A stretch of 64,000 bases of DNA from the NCBI GenBank assembly GCA_028715725.1, contig JAQURG010000011.1, forward strand, positions 1-64,000. Direction: 5' to 3'. Position 1 is the stretch's first letter. Every line of letters starts with the position of its first letter. The DNA is from Methylococcales bacterium. Its GTDB lineage: Bacteria > Pseudomonadota > Gammaproteobacteria > Methylococcales > Methylomonadaceae. A program made the translations under genes and the position numbers. The notes under the pieces were generated by a model that ran no database searches, had not been told where the DNA came from, and saw nothing but the letters and a program-made list of their open reading frames with translations. This document shows, one piece after another, positions 31,274 through 41,659 of the stretch.

Positions 31274-31498
31274 TCAGGGTTCTGTTTTATAACCCTGATT
31301 AGCGTCTCGTGGCTTACTTGAATTTTTAGGCTCATGACCTTTAACTATTTTGGGTCCAAGCGGATCACTCGGATGTATTTCCGATGGCGCTCGAACATCC
31401 CCTGACGATAAATAAGTGAAAAACATGGGCAAGAAAATAAAAATACATATGAGTAAAACTATACCTCCGATGGCATAAAGAAATTTAAAGTCTTTCAT
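31274..31498 (-). CDS. Small single-span membrane protein, function unknown
   Basis: A 74-residue protein with one hydrophobic segment (about residues 7-29) and a polar, proline-rich tail without recognisable domain. The open frame extends ten codons further, but the ATG at 31498 has GGAG seven bases upstream. A long hairpin follows the stop. The ribosome site and terminator together support a real gene; I do not recognise the family. Confidence 0.55.
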   Translation of the reverse strand: MKDFKFLYAIGGIVLLICIFIFLPMFFTYLSSGDVRAPSEIHPSDPLGPKIVKGHEPKNSSKPRDANQGYKTEP

Positions 31499-31528
31499 AA
31501 AAATACTCCGTCTTCTGAACTTCAGCAT

Positions 31529-32139
31529 GATTTAACATACTGCCTGAAGTAAAGTTAAAAAGATGCGAGCAATGTAAAACTCCCGCAGCCCCCACATTGC
31601 TGAGCATTATCTTGTACGCTACAAGGGGCAAACCCATCAAATAAATATTCATTATAAAGCTCATCGCAGGTTAGCCCGGACTGAATTGTGCTCTTTCAGC
31701 CATAGAATGGCAAGAGTGATGGATAGCCTGTGCTTTGATTGTATAAAAACCTTAATTATTTTCCAATCCGTAGCCTTCACTCTGCCATTTAATTGACACC
31801 TGATGCTAATCGTTAAGACTTATTTCGCCACAATCTTAAATTCCTCAAATTGAAACGACATAAAAAATTCCAATAATTACAGTCAATCAAGTACTGGAAT
31901 TCTTGCTTCGATTTAGCTAACTCTACAATATTTTCTAAGTTTAAGGTTCTCTTAAGACTTACCCGGTTAAAATTGCCTCGCGTTAATACCATAACGTCAA
32001 AACTCTAAAGTAAAACAATTGCTTTAGTGCAACAAGCCAAAGGACCAGTAGGGCAGGACATAACCCGATACGCTCCGGTTCTTTATAAATGGCCGATTAC
32101 TGACAGGTCATAGATTTTAATTAAAAAAGGTTTTTATTT
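31529..32139. other. Intergenic region, nothing recognised
   Basis: About 610 AT-rich bases between two divergent genes. No open frame, repeat or RNA gene was identified on either strand. It should contain the promoters of both neighbours. Confidence 0.4.
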
Positions 32140-32553
32140 ATGAATAAACTGATATTAGCAGTTTTTTTTGTTGTTATATGCAGTTATTTTTCTAACCCAA
32201 TCTCATCGGCGGAAGCATCTCGTCACCATAAGTCTCATGTGTCAAAAACACATCATTTCAAAAGTCACTCAAGAAGCCATCATCAAACCGCTTCCTGGTA
32301 TGGCCCCAGATTTCATGGCAAAAGAACCGCTAACGGCGAAAGATTCAATATGTATGCTATGACTGCTGCGCATAAAACATTGCCTCTTTCATCTTACGTT
32401 GAAGTCACTAACCTGAAGAATCATCGCAGTATTATAGTGCGCATTAACGATAGAGGTCCTTATCATGGCAAAAGAGCAATCGATTTATCCTATGCTGCCG
32501 CTAAAGAACTGGGTATCAAAGGAATCGGCCCTGTACAAATCACGCCTTTATAA
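32140..32553 (+). CDS. RlpA-like double-psi beta-barrel protein
   Basis: A small exported protein: signal peptide to about residue 24, a His/Ser/Lys-rich linker (25-50), then an RlpA domain with ASWYGPRFHGKRTANGERFN, MTAAHKTLPLSSYVEVTN, VRINDRGPYHGKRAIDLS and the closing AAAKELGIKGIGPVQI. RlpA proteins bind or cleave glycan strands lacking stem peptides at the division septum. This one has no lipobox and no SPOR domain, so it is a short relative rather than classic RlpA. It stands alone and is followed by a terminator. Confidence 0.85.
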   Translation: MNKLILAVFFVVICSYFSNPISSAEASRHHKSHVSKTHHFKSHSRSHHQTASWYGPRFHGKRTANGERFNMYAMTAAHKTLPLSSYVEVTNLKNHRSIIVRINDRGPYHGKRAIDLSYAAAKELGIKGIGPVQITPL

Positions 32554-32624
32554 TGCAATCTTTGGCATGGTAAAGCCATCAATCGCAGTAACTTTTTAGA
32601 CACTCATGAACAATTCCAATTTAT

Positions 32625-32660
32625 GCAAGGCATTCGACTAAATGCCTTGCAATCATTTTT
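32625..32660 (+). terminator. Terminator between rlpA-like and ychJ-like genes
   Basis: GCAAGGCATT at 32625-32634 and AATGCCTTGC at 32641-32650 are perfect reverse complements with a six-base loop. A T-rich run (ending TTTTT at 32660) follows. It lies between two convergent genes and may work in both directions. Confidence 0.7.
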
Positions 32661-32723
32661 ATCCTAAACTCTCCTCCAATAAATTCAAACGATCCTGGTT
32701 ACCCTCAGGTAATAACACTGCTT

Positions 32724-33209
32724 TTATTCGGCTCCGCAACAGCGTTTAAACTTTTTGCCGCTACCGCAAGAACAAAGCGCATTCTTACCCTGATTAGTTT
32801 GCAGTCCCACCTTACCAATTGATTTAATAATACCGTCAAGATAAAACCAGCGTCCGTTGATTCTTGTAAAACGGCTGATTTCATTCATAACATGTTCATC
32901 GTCATCCTGTCTGAAGAACGCCTTAAAGACTACTACGCCTTTATTGTCCTGCATTCCGCCTTTTTTTGTGTCAAGGATTTCCAGCCTTAACCAGTCAATT
33001 TTTTCCCTGGAAAAATCAATCGCCTCAGGCCGTTTGTTTGCTTCCCAAGTCGCCTGTAAATAACAGGCATTGCGCAAGGCGTAAGCCGAATAACGCGAAC
33101 GCATCAATGCTTCAGCGGTATCGGGTTGTTTTTCACCTGAATGGAATAAGCCGCAGCATTGATGATATTCCTTACCGGAGCCGCATAGGCAAAGTGCATG
33201 AGTATTCAA
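32724..33209 (-). CDS. YchJ-family SEC-C motif protein
   Basis: A 161-residue protein with two SEC-C zinc-binding motifs, CLCGSGKEYHQCCG near the start and CSCGSGKKFKRCCG at the end, on either side of the YchJ (UPF0225) domain, which includes ALMRSRYSAYALRNACYL. The cysteines of both motifs are intact. The exact role of the family is unknown. It is a single-gene unit transcribed toward the rlpA-like gene. Confidence 0.88.
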   Translation of the reverse strand: MNTHALCLCGSGKEYHQCCGLFHSGEKQPDTAEALMRSRYSAYALRNACYLQATWEANKRPEAIDFSREKIDWLRLEILDTKKGGMQDNKGVVVFKAFFRQDDDEHVMNEISRFTRINGRWFYLDGIIKSIGKVGLQTNQGKNALCSCGSGKKFKRCCGAE

Positions 33210-33682
33210 GGATGCTCCTAAATAACGAGCGTGGTTCAGATTGACTCAAAAACTGTTTTATAAGCTTTAAATCACAATGTCGTGTCAATTTTCTGGCTGT
33301 TTTTTACATTGCGGCCAGGATTATCATAGGATTCCTCTGCTAACGCAACAGGACAATATAAAGCAGCCGCTGACCTATAGGCTTATCTGAACAGGCATTT
33401 CTAGTTGATGAGTCATAATCCAAATTTATCCAGCCGCAGCCTGGCTGCTGATTGAAAGCCGATAATTTCTATGATATAAGTCCCCTTAACTTGGGTTATG
33501 CCGATTTCATATCTCTGTCATGAAGAGGGGATTCAAGCATTAGCCAGTCTCATTTTGCGGTAGAAATAAAGCGCTCACTCAGAGCTATTCTGCAGGGTAA
33601 AGAGGGTGCGCGCAGGGGTTAAGATGACGCGAACGGAGCTCATCTTTCGCCATAACGAAGTAATAACCTGAGCAAACAGTTT
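33210..33682. promoter_or_regulatory. Intergenic leader of the two-partner secretion locus
   Basis: About 470 bases between the divergent ychJ-like and exoprotein genes. Near the exoprotein, AAGATGA at about 33623 is repeated in reverse complement as TCATCTT about 20 bases later, so the leader can form a hairpin 30-40 bases ahead of the start codon. No strong promoter was picked out. Confidence 0.3.
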
Positions 33683-36600
33683 ATGAATCGCATCCACCAA
33701 ATTATCTGGAATAAAAACCTGGGCGCCTGGATTGTAACATCCGAACTTGCCAAGCGCGGCAAGAAGCGCGGATCAATACAGCGCAGCGCCTTGATTGTTC
33801 TTTTGTTACTGCACGCGTCGGCAGGCTTTGCCTTACCCACAGGCAATGAACTGATCGCAGGCTCGGCAAATGTGACCACGCCCTCGGCACAGCAAATGCA
33901 AATCAACCAGAACAGCCAGCAGGCCATTATCAACTGGCAGGGTTTTTCGATAGGCGGCAACGAAAGCGTCAACATTCAGCAACCCAACACCCATTCCGCA
34001 CTGCTTAACCGCGTTGTCGGCCAGGATGCAAGCAGCATTCAGGGCAGGCTCAGCGCCAATGGCCAGGTTTACCTGATCAATCCCAACGGCGTGCTGTTCA
34101 GCAAAACCGCGCAAGTCGATGTCGGCGGCTTGATCGCCAGCACGCATGCCATCAGCAATCAGGACTTTTTAAACGGCAAACTGCATTTCACCCAGAATAA
34201 TGCGCACGGCAGCATCATTAATCAGGGTAATATTAAAGCCTCCGAAGGCGGCGTAGTGGCTCTGATAGGTGAGCAAGTCGACAATACCGGCAGCATCAGC
34301 GCTCCCAAAGGCACCACTGCCCTGGCGGCCGGTAAAACCATTGACCTGGATATGAAAGGCGACGGACTGGTCGAGGTTAAAGTCACCGAAGCCGCCCTCA
34401 ATGCCCAGATAAACAATTCCGGCATTATACAGGCCGATGGCGGACAAGTGGTTATGACCGCCCAAGCCGCAGGGCAGCTGTTAAACACAGTGATCAATAA
34501 TAAGGGCGTTGTCGAAGCCCGCGGGCTGGTCGAAAAAAACGGCAGGATTGTTTTGTCAGGCGGCGATAATGGCGTAGTGCAAGTCAGCGGCACGCTGGAT
34601 GCCAGCGGACAATCGGCCGGCAACAGTCCTGCCTCGTCTGGAAGCGGCAATACGCAGGACGGCAGCATCACCGTCAGCGGCCAGCAAATCCACATCAATG
34701 ACGGGGCGAAACTAAACGCCGACAGTGCCCAAATTCATAAACAAGGCAATATTCAACTGGTTGCGCAACAGGACATAACATTAGATGCTGGCAGCAAAAT
34801 ATCGGTCAATAATACCCAGGGTGATGCCGGGATTATTCAAATAAACAGCAAAACCGGCACCACCTTGGCGAAAGGAACGATTGCAGCGCAGGCAAACCAA
34901 AGCGGCAAAGGCGGCAATATTGAGCTGCTCGGCGAACGAGTCGGCTTAGTGGATCAAGCAACGATTAACGCCAGCGGCAAAAACGGTGGCGGGAAAATTC
35001 TGGTGGGTGGAGATTATCAGGGCAAAAATCCTGATGTTCATAATGCCAAGGCTATCTATATAGGCAAAGATACGAGCATCAAAGCCGATGCTAAAACCGA
35101 TGGCGATGGCGGCAAGGTTATCGCCTGGTCGAATGAGGCTACTCGCGCCTACGGCGACATCAGCGCCAAAGGCGGCAGTCAAGGCGGTAACGGTGGCTTT
35201 ATCGAAACTTCCGGGCACTGGCTGGATACAGCAGGCATCAGGGTCAATGCATCCGCTTCTAAAGGCCAAGACGGAAACTGGTTGCTTGATCCATGGGATG
35301 TCACCATTGCGAATAACGGCGAATCTGGCGATACGGGCGGTACATTTTCATCTAATACATGGACACCCAATGCCACCGGCTCCGTCATTACCCCTAATAC
35401 CATTATTAACGCCCTGAATGTCGGAACTTCCGTCAACATTACAACTACCGGTACAGGAGAGGAAGCCGGAAATATCACTGTAGCGAGCAACATCAGCAAA
35501 ACGGATGGAGCTGATGCGACTCTGAATCTTAGGGCCGATAACGCCATCATCATCAACAATAATTTCGATATCAGCTCTACCAGTAGTAACCTCGACGTCA
35601 TCCTCAATGCCGATGCTGATGGCAACGGCGCGGGTAATATTCAGATGGCCGCGGGTTCTAGCATCAGCACCAATGGCGGCAATATCATCATGGGTGGCGG
35701 CACTTGCACTCTCTCGAGTTGCACCCTGGCAGCTTCCGGCTATATTGGGACCAGCGGACTCCCTGATAATGGCATAGTCTTCAGCAGCAGTGAAGGCAGC
35801 GGCGTCTTGCTCGACAGCGGCGGCGGCAATATATGGCTAAAAGGGCAAGGTCTCATCGATCCGGGAACAGGCCCAGCATTGCATAATGGTATTTTTTCTG
35901 TTGATCTGGAACTCAATTCCGGAGGCGGCTCTGTTTCCCTTGATGGAACGGGCGGCAGCGGCACCAATTCTAGCACCGGGATAGTCTTGGTAACCAGCAA
36001 TTTGTCTAGTCAGGGCGGCGCCATGACACTGGCTGGTACCGGGACTGGTACCGGTGGGTCGTCATCTACCGGCTCAGACGGCATTGACATTGTTTTTTCC
36101 ACTATTGACAGCGGCGCGGGCGCCATGACTCTGACCGGCAGCGGCGGCGGAAGTGGAGCCGATTCTAATTCAGGCGTTTCAATAAGAGCTTCCAGCATCA
36201 ACACCACGGATACGCTAAACATTACAGGTACAGGCGGTTCTGGACCAGCTCCTAACCTGGGTATCTTTTTGATTTCCACTTCACTAAATGCGGGCATCAT
36301 GAACTTGACCGGCACGGGAGGAAGCGATTTTAACGGGGGCATCTACGCGAGCGGGAGCCAATTGACTAGCACCGGAGCCATGACATTGACTGGCATCGGC
36401 GGGCCGTCAGCCGCCGGTTCAAGCAACGGCATTGAAATTTTTTCTTCCAATCTTAACAGCGGCGCGGGCGCCATGACCCTGAACGGCAGCGGAGGAGGAG
36501 GGATCTCTAATAATGATGGTGTTTTTATAGGAGTTGATCCCGATTCTTTTACTACCTCCAGCCTCAACACTACGGGTACGTTAAACATAACAGGTACAGG

Positions 36601-39600
36601 CGGTTCTGGAGGGGGAGCTGGTATCGGTTTGCAAGCCGCTTTCCTGAACGCGGGCATCATGAACCTGACCGGCACGGGGGGAAGCTCGGGTTTCAGCCAG
36701 GGCATTAGCGCTACCTTATTTTCCACGCTAGACAGCACAGGCGCCATGACATTGACTGGCACCGGCGGGCCGTCAGCCACGGGTAACACTGGCATATCCC
36801 TTGATCCTGCGGTTTTAAACAGCGGCGCCGGTTCCATGATCCTGGATGGGCGCGGAACGGGTTCTGCTGCGGGGCTTAATTTTGGCTCCGGCACTGTTAT
36901 CGGTGGAGTTATTGAAAGTCCACCAAAGGATCAAACCGGTCCGATTACTCTAATCGCCGATACGGCCAGCGGCGCCGACAGCATCGTAATGCAGCCAGAC
37001 ACAACCGTCATTCAGGGCGCTAGCGCCCTGACGCTCAGGCCCCTGAATAATGCCACTTCCATCGGCTTAAAAGACGGCGCGGGTGTTTTTAATCTGTCTT
37101 CCGCCGAACTCGGCGACATCCGGAATGGTTTTACCAGTCTCACTATTGGCAATAGCGCTGGCACCGGACTGGTGACCATCGGCAATGGGAATGTGACTTT
37201 TCCAGGAGCTGGCGCTGGGTTCGATATCAATATTCTTACGCCTGGGGCCGGCAGCGCAGGTATCATTCAACAAGGTGCAATAAAGCCTGCCGCTGGAAAG
37301 AATCTGGTTCTCGCAAGCGGCGGCAATTACACCAATACTTCGGGCGCCACTGCACTCAGTGCGCCAGAGGGCGGCCGCTGGCTGGTTTATGCCGCCAGCC
37401 CCAGCAGCGTCACCAAGAATGGCCTGACTTCGGCGTTCCGCCAATACAACACGGTTTATGGTGACAGCATTGGCGAAGCCGGAAACGGTTTCATTTACGC
37501 ATCGGCGCCGGGTCAGCTCAACGTCAACACTACGCTGACATCCGGCGCCGCCAGCAATACTTACGGCACCGCACCCACGGCTGTGTTCGGCTTTACCATT
37601 GGCAATCCCGATATCGCCGATAACGAAGACCTGGCGGCTGTCAGTGGCACTGCAACCTTCACGCCAACGATTACGAGCACTACCGCGGCAAGTAACTACA
37701 CAATAAACTATCTCACCGGACTTAGCAGCGCCGCCGGTTATACCTTCGCCGCCAGTACCGGACTTTTATACTCAGTCAATCCAGCTCTGTTGAATGTAGC
37801 AGCTATTGCTACAAGTAAAACCTATGGCGACATTGACCCACCGCTGACTTACAACCCTACCGGTTTTGTAAACAATGAGTCACAGGCCGTATTGACCGGC
37901 ACGCTATCTCGCGCAGCCGGTGAAACCGTTGCTGGAGGACCTTATGCCATCGGACAGGGCAGTTTGTCCAGTAGCAATTACACCATTAACTTCACCGGGG
38001 CTGACTTTATTATTACGCCCGCTACGCTAATTTACACGGCAGACCTCAGCAGTCGTCCCTATGGCGCGGCTAATCCTTCTTTCACAGGAGCGGTGAGTGG
38101 TTTTGTAAATGGCGAATCACTTGCCAGTGCGACCACCGGCACGGCAATTTTTACCAGTCCGGCTAACAACTTGAGCAATGTCGGCAGCTATGCCATTAAT
38201 GGCTCAGGGCTGGCCGCCATTAATCGTAATTACAACTTTACACAAGCGACCAGCAACGCGACCGCCTTGAGCATCAGGCCAGCCCCCCTAACCGCCGCCA
38301 TTATCAACGATCCAACCAAGACCTATGACGGTACTGTAACCGCGACACTTATACCGGATAAAAACTACAGCCTGACTGGGTTTATAGGTGGACAAGGAGC
38401 CAGCATTACCCAAACCACTGGCACTTACAACAGCGCCGACGTTGCGACGGCGAACACCGTGACTGCGGGCCTAGCCGCCGGTGAATTTGCAGCAAACGCC
38501 GGCACGCTGCTCAGTAACTACATCTTGCCAACCAGCGCCTCAGGGAATGGACACATCAACAAAGCCACACTGATCGCCACCATTACCAACAATCCAACCA
38601 AGACCTATGACGGCACCGTAGCCGCGACGCTTATACCGGATAACAACTACAGCCTGACTGGCTTTATCGTTGGGCAAAGGGCCAGAATTACGCAGACTGC
38701 TGGCACTTACAACAACGCAGATGTTGCGGCCGCGAACACCGTGACAGCCAATCTGGCAGCCGGTGACTTTGCGGCAAACCCCGGCACACTGCTCAGTAAC
38801 TATAACTTGCCAGCCAGCGCTTCAGGGCATGGAACAATCACTCCCGCCCCGCTGGCCATCACCGCTAATGACGACATAAAAATTTTCAATGGCTTGCCTT
38901 TCTTCGGCGGTAACGGCGTTACCTTTGCCGGCCTGGTCAACAATGAGCCCGCGAGCGTCCTTGCGGGCAGTTTGAGCTTTGAGGGCACCAGCCAGGGAGC
39001 AATAAATGCGGGAAATTACACTATAACTCCAGGAGGCTTAACTTCTGGCAACTACACCATCACCTACATAAATGGCCAACTCACAATCGGCAATAATCCT
39101 TTTTTTAATCCTTCTGTTAACGATAATACCGTATCGCTGGTAAAATCGGCAACCTATCAACCGCCTTTGTCCTGGACCCAGTATGAGCCTCCAGGCGTTT
39201 CTGTACTCTCTGCGATGTCCGTGAAAGATGTTACCGAAGAGTTCGTGGGAAATATACCTCAGTATTGCGATGACTTGACCTCGACTAAACTGACCTTAAT
39301 CAATCAAACGGTCAACTGTCAGCCACGGCGGGAAAATAAATCGACCGTTGTTCTGCCTATCCTCAAGATAAAAAACAGCGCGGGCCGAGTAAAGCGTTTG
39401 CAGGCAAGCGCCAATAAGGAATTTTTGTCGTTACTGTTGGAAGATGGGTCAGTCCGGATTTGGGATTTTCAGCGCGGCAAGCAATTCCGAATTGTGCCTC
39501 AGGATAAAAACATCATGTTAACTGACGTCGGTGCTGTTGATGACAATGATGAATTACCGATTGCCAGCAAAGCGGGCGTTGAGACTCAGGATATTATTAT

Positions 39601-41632
39601 TCCGACTTTCGATAACCAGTTTGCTATTAATGAGCCTGATATTCGTCATTTTATGACCTCTAATGATGGCACCTTGCTGCTGGTAAGCTCTGGCGCCAAT
39701 CAACTGAGCTTGTGGGATAGCAAACGCGACAAGAAACTCTGGCAATCCACCTACCAGCGCGGCGAAGTGCATGGTCTGGCGCTGACGGATAACAAACGCT
39801 ACGGTGCGATGCTTAGCCGCCAGCCGGGGTCTTATGTGCTGCAGCCTGGTGACTTGCAATTAAAGCATCTAACCGATGCGGTGGATATTGTTGACCTTGA
39901 TAGCGGCAAGATCATCAAATCCCTGCCCAACATCGGGGAACAGATTCTATCCATGCAGTTTAAAGACAACGATACCCTGCAATTGAAACTGGCCAGCGGC
40001 GAATTGCTGGACTGGTCGATGGCCACCGGCAATCAGAAAACGGCCGCTAATTTTGCCGAAACGGTGACGGCGGTTAATTCCAACACCCGAAATTATGCCT
40101 ATGTGCTTGAAAATGGCACCGTGCGCGTCGGCGACGGTCAAGGGCATGTTCTGCTGAGTATTCAAAATAAGGAAAATCCTTTTAAGGATGCCCTGCTGCT
40201 GGAAGGCGATAAAAAATTGCTGACTGTGATGGCAAACGGCGAACTGTCACTCTGGGATGTCGCCTCCGGCAAAAAAATGCTGCGCCTGTTTTCCACGAAG
40301 CAAGGCTGGACCGTCATGGACGCTTTCGGCCGTTTTGACGGCTCCGAGGAAGCCATGAACAACTTCAGCTGGACGGCCAATGAAGAGGATATTCCTCTGG
40401 ACAGTTTTTCCGAAAACTACTATGAGCCGGGCTTATTGAGCAATATTCTCCAGAACCAGGATTACTTGAATATCAATCCGGACATGGTAAAAGACGGGAT
40501 TACACTGCCGCCCAAAGTCGTTTTACAAATTGCCGAGCAGCAGCAAGCCAAAGACGACCGCCTGGCGTTACAGCTGGATGTTTTTGATCGCGGCGGCGGC
40601 ATTGACAAGATTCACATTTACCAAAACGGCAGGATGCTCAGCAATGAAAACATCGTTGCAGCCCCGCAATCCCTGCAAGAAAACAATGCTGAACACCGGG
40701 TGCTGACACTAAATGTAACGCCGCTTCCCGGTAAAAACACCATTAAAGTCGTGGCCAGCAATGACATGGGCATCGAAAACAGCAGCGCAGTATTGAGTTT
40801 TGACGGCAAAACCAAAGCCTATGCCTCATCCGTGCGTCTGCTGACGGTCGGCATTGACCAATACAGCGACGATAAGTTAAACCTGAATTACAGCGTCAAC
40901 GATGCAAGCGCGGTTGGACAAGCGATAAAACACACCTCAATCATTGCCGACAGCATCCATCTTTATAATGAAAATGCGACCAAGCCGAAAATCATGGCGC
41001 AGCTTAAAGAGTTAAGCCAGGGCGTGCAGCAAGACGTATTGGTCATCTATTTCGCAGGACACGGTCTGGTCGTGGGTAAGGAATGGTACTTCCTTCCCTA
41101 TGAAACCAGAATGCAGCCGACTCTTGAAAAGATTGCCGCAACCGGGATTTCCGCTACGGAATTGAGCGAGATTTTCAAGGATTCGAAAATTCAGCACATT
41201 CTGTTAATGGTCGATTCGTGTTATTCAGGCGCAGGTGTGGACGCCTTTAGTAAATTACAGAAAGGTCAGCGCTATTTCACGCGCCAGTTGAGCCGTTCGC
41301 TGGGGATAACTGTAATGACTGCTGCGGCCAAAGACCAGGAGGCCTTTGAATTGAAAAGCTTAGGCCACGGCGTATTCACCTATCTGGTCACTCAGGAACT
41401 GCAGGAGAAAAGTGCTGCGCAACCGGTTACAGCTCACGGCATTGCCGATGAGATTGCCAAAACTTTACCGATATTTTCCAAAAAAATGCTGGGTTCCAGC
41501 CAAGAGCCTGCTATCTATGCCAAGGGCCATGACTTTATCCTGACTGACGCACTCAAAGCCAGGGAAGCCAACCAAAGCGACGCATCAGATAGCAATCTAC
41601 CCACTATTGGACCTGAACAGCGTGTTCAATAA
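33683..41632 (+). CDS. Two-partner secretion exoprotein with C-terminal caspase domain
   Basis: A 2649-residue secreted protein. Residues 1-30 are an extended signal peptide (MNRIHQIIWNKNLGAWIVTS), with a hydrophobic core to about 50 and likely cleavage after GFA. The FHA-type secretion domain follows, with NPNGV at 133-137. A long glycine/threonine-rich beta-helix region contains many variants of SGAGAMTLTGSGG (about 740-1060). MBG and YDG repeats (KTYGDIDPPL, two copies of PTKTYDGTV) cover about 1365-1800. A WD40-like propeller (about 1885-2270) and a C-terminal C14 caspase-like domain (about 2380-2626) end the protein, with His2460 in FAGHG and Cys2513 in DSCYSGA. The paired transporter lies downstream. 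Inference: a surface or released protease in contact-dependent interaction or aggregation. Confidence 0.9.
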   Translation: MNRIHQIIWNKNLGAWIVTSELAKRGKKRGSIQRSALIVLLLLHASAGFALPTGNELIAGSANVTTPSAQQMQINQNSQQAIINWQGFSIGGNESVNIQQPNTHSALLNRVVGQDASSIQGRLSANGQVYLINPNGVLFSKTAQVDVGGLIASTHAISNQDFLNGKLHFTQNNAHGSIINQGNIKASEGGVVALIGEQVDNTGSISAPKGTTALAAGKTIDLDMKGDGLVEVKVTEAALNAQINNSGIIQADGGQVVMTAQAAGQLLNTVINNKGVVEARGLVEKNGRIVLSGGDNGVVQVSGTLDASGQSAGNSPASSGSGNTQDGSITVSGQQIHINDGAKLNADSAQIHKQGNIQLVAQQDITLDAGSKISVNNTQGDAGIIQINSKTGTTLAKGTIAAQANQSGKGGNIELLGERVGLVDQATINASGKNGGGKILVGGDYQGKNPDVHNAKAIYIGKDTSIKADAKTDGDGGKVIAWSNEATRAYGDISAKGGSQGGNGGFIETSGHWLDTAGIRVNASASKGQDGNWLLDPWDVTIANNGESGDTGGTFSSNTWTPNATGSVITPNTIINALNVGTSVNITTTGTGEEAGNITVASNISKTDGADATLNLRADNAIIINNNFDISSTSSNLDVILNADADGNGAGNIQMAAGSSISTNGGNIIMGGGTCTLSSCTLAASGYIGTSGLPDNGIVFSSSEGSGVLLDSGGGNIWLKGQGLIDPGTGPALHNGIFSVDLELNSGGGSVSLDGTGGSGTNSSTGIVLVTSNLSSQGGAMTLAGTGTGTGGSSSTGSDGIDIVFSTIDSGAGAMTLTGSGGGSGADSNSGVSIRASSINTTDTLNITGTGGSGPAPNLGIFLISTSLNAGIMNLTGTGGSDFNGGIYASGSQLTSTGAMTLTGIGGPSAAGSSNGIEIFSSNLNSGAGAMTLNGSGGGGISNNDGVFIGVDPDSFTTSSLNTTGTLNITGTGGSGGGAGIGLQAAFLNAGIMNLTGTGGSSGFSQGISATLFSTLDSTGAMTLTGTGGPSATGNTGISLDPAVLNSGAGSMILDGRGTGSAAGLNFGSGTVIGGVIESPPKDQTGPITLIADTASGADSIVMQPDTTVIQGASALTLRPLNNATSIGLKDGAGVFNLSSAELGDIRNGFTSLTIGNSAGTGLVTIGNGNVTFPGAGAGFDINILTPGAGSAGIIQQGAIKPAAGKNLVLASGGNYTNTSGATALSAPEGGRWLVYAASPSSVTKNGLTSAFRQYNTVYGDSIGEAGNGFIYASAPGQLNVNTTLTSGAASNTYGTAPTAVFGFTIGNPDIADNEDLAAVSGTATFTPTITSTTAASNYTINYLTGLSSAAGYTFAASTGLLYSVNPALLNVAAIATSKTYGDIDPPLTYNPTGFVNNESQAVLTGTLSRAAGETVAGGPYAIGQGSLSSSNYTINFTGADFIITPATLIYTADLSSRPYGAANPSFTGAVSGFVNGESLASATTGTAIFTSPANNLSNVGSYAINGSGLAAINRNYNFTQATSNATALSIRPAPLTAAIINDPTKTYDGTVTATLIPDKNYSLTGFIGGQGASITQTTGTYNSADVATANTVTAGLAAGEFAANAGTLLSNYILPTSASGNGHINKATLIATITNNPTKTYDGTVAATLIPDNNYSLTGFIVGQRARITQTAGTYNNADVAAANTVTANLAAGDFAANPGTLLSNYNLPASASGHGTITPAPLAITANDDIKIFNGLPFFGGNGVTFAGLVNNEPASVLAGSLSFEGTSQGAINAGNYTITPGGLTSGNYTITYINGQLTIGNNPFFNPSVNDNTVSLVKSATYQPPLSWTQYEPPGVSVLSAMSVKDVTEEFVGNIPQYCDDLTSTKLTLINQTVNCQPRRENKSTVVLPILKIKNSAGRVKRLQASANKEFLSLLLEDGSVRIWDFQRGKQFRIVPQDKNIMLTDVGAVDDNDELPIASKAGVETQDIIIPTFDNQFAINEPDIRHFMTSNDGTLLLVSSGANQLSLWDSKRDKKLWQSTYQRGEVHGLALTDNKRYGAMLSRQPGSYVLQPGDLQLKHLTDAVDIVDLDSGKIIKSLPNIGEQILSMQFKDNDTLQLKLASGELLDWSMATGNQKTAANFAETVTAVNSNTRNYAYVLENGTVRVGDGQGHVLLSIQNKENPFKDALLLEGDKKLLTVMANGELSLWDVASGKKMLRLFSTKQGWTVMDAFGRFDGSEEAMNNFSWTANEEDIPLDSFSENYYEPGLLSNILQNQDYLNINPDMVKDGITLPPKVVLQIAEQQQAKDDRLALQLDVFDRGGGIDKIHIYQNGRMLSNENIVAAPQSLQENNAEHRVLTLNVTPLPGKNTIKVVASNDMGIENSSAVLSFDGKTKAYASSVRLLTVGIDQYSDDKLNLNYSVNDASAVGQAIKHTSIIADSIHLYNENATKPKIMAQLKELSQGVQQDVLVIYFAGHGLVVGKEWYFLPYETRMQPTLEKIAATGISATELSEIFKDSKIQHILLMVDSCYSGAGVDAFSKLQKGQRYFTRQLSRSLGITVMTAAAKDQEAFELKSLGHGVFTYLVTQELQEKSAAQPVTAHGIADEIAKTLPIFSKKMLGSSQEPAIYAKGHDFILTDALKAREANQSDASDSNLPTIGPEQRVQ
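35990..36850 (+). repeat. Imperfect coding repeats in the exoprotein
   Basis: Within the exoprotein gene, units coding variants of LNSGAGAMTLTGSGG and LNITGTGGSG recur many times. Two blocks (about 36190-36480 and 36550-36790) look like larger duplications of the same module, as NTTDTLNITGTGG and NTTGTLNITGTGG open similar runs. Such repeats form the rungs of a beta-helix and can change in number by recombination. Confidence 0.6.
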
Positions 41633-41659
41633 TGACTAGCAGCGGATCAAAATCAGCCT

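Noticed and set aside
32140-32553. Assigning the gene as rlpA itself
   Set aside because: It lacks the lipobox, SPOR domain and the usual length of RlpA, and is not near rodA or mrd genes, so only RlpA-like is supported.
35990-36850. Repeats considered as a CRISPR array
   Set aside because: The repeats are in frame, of variable length, and without fixed direct repeat and unique spacers; they encode protein repeats.
35179-37444. Several long minus-strand open frames rich in proline, valine and methionine inside the exoprotein gene
   Set aside because: They are antisense images of glycine- and threonine-rich coding repeats; residue composition is unnatural and repeats with the host gene.
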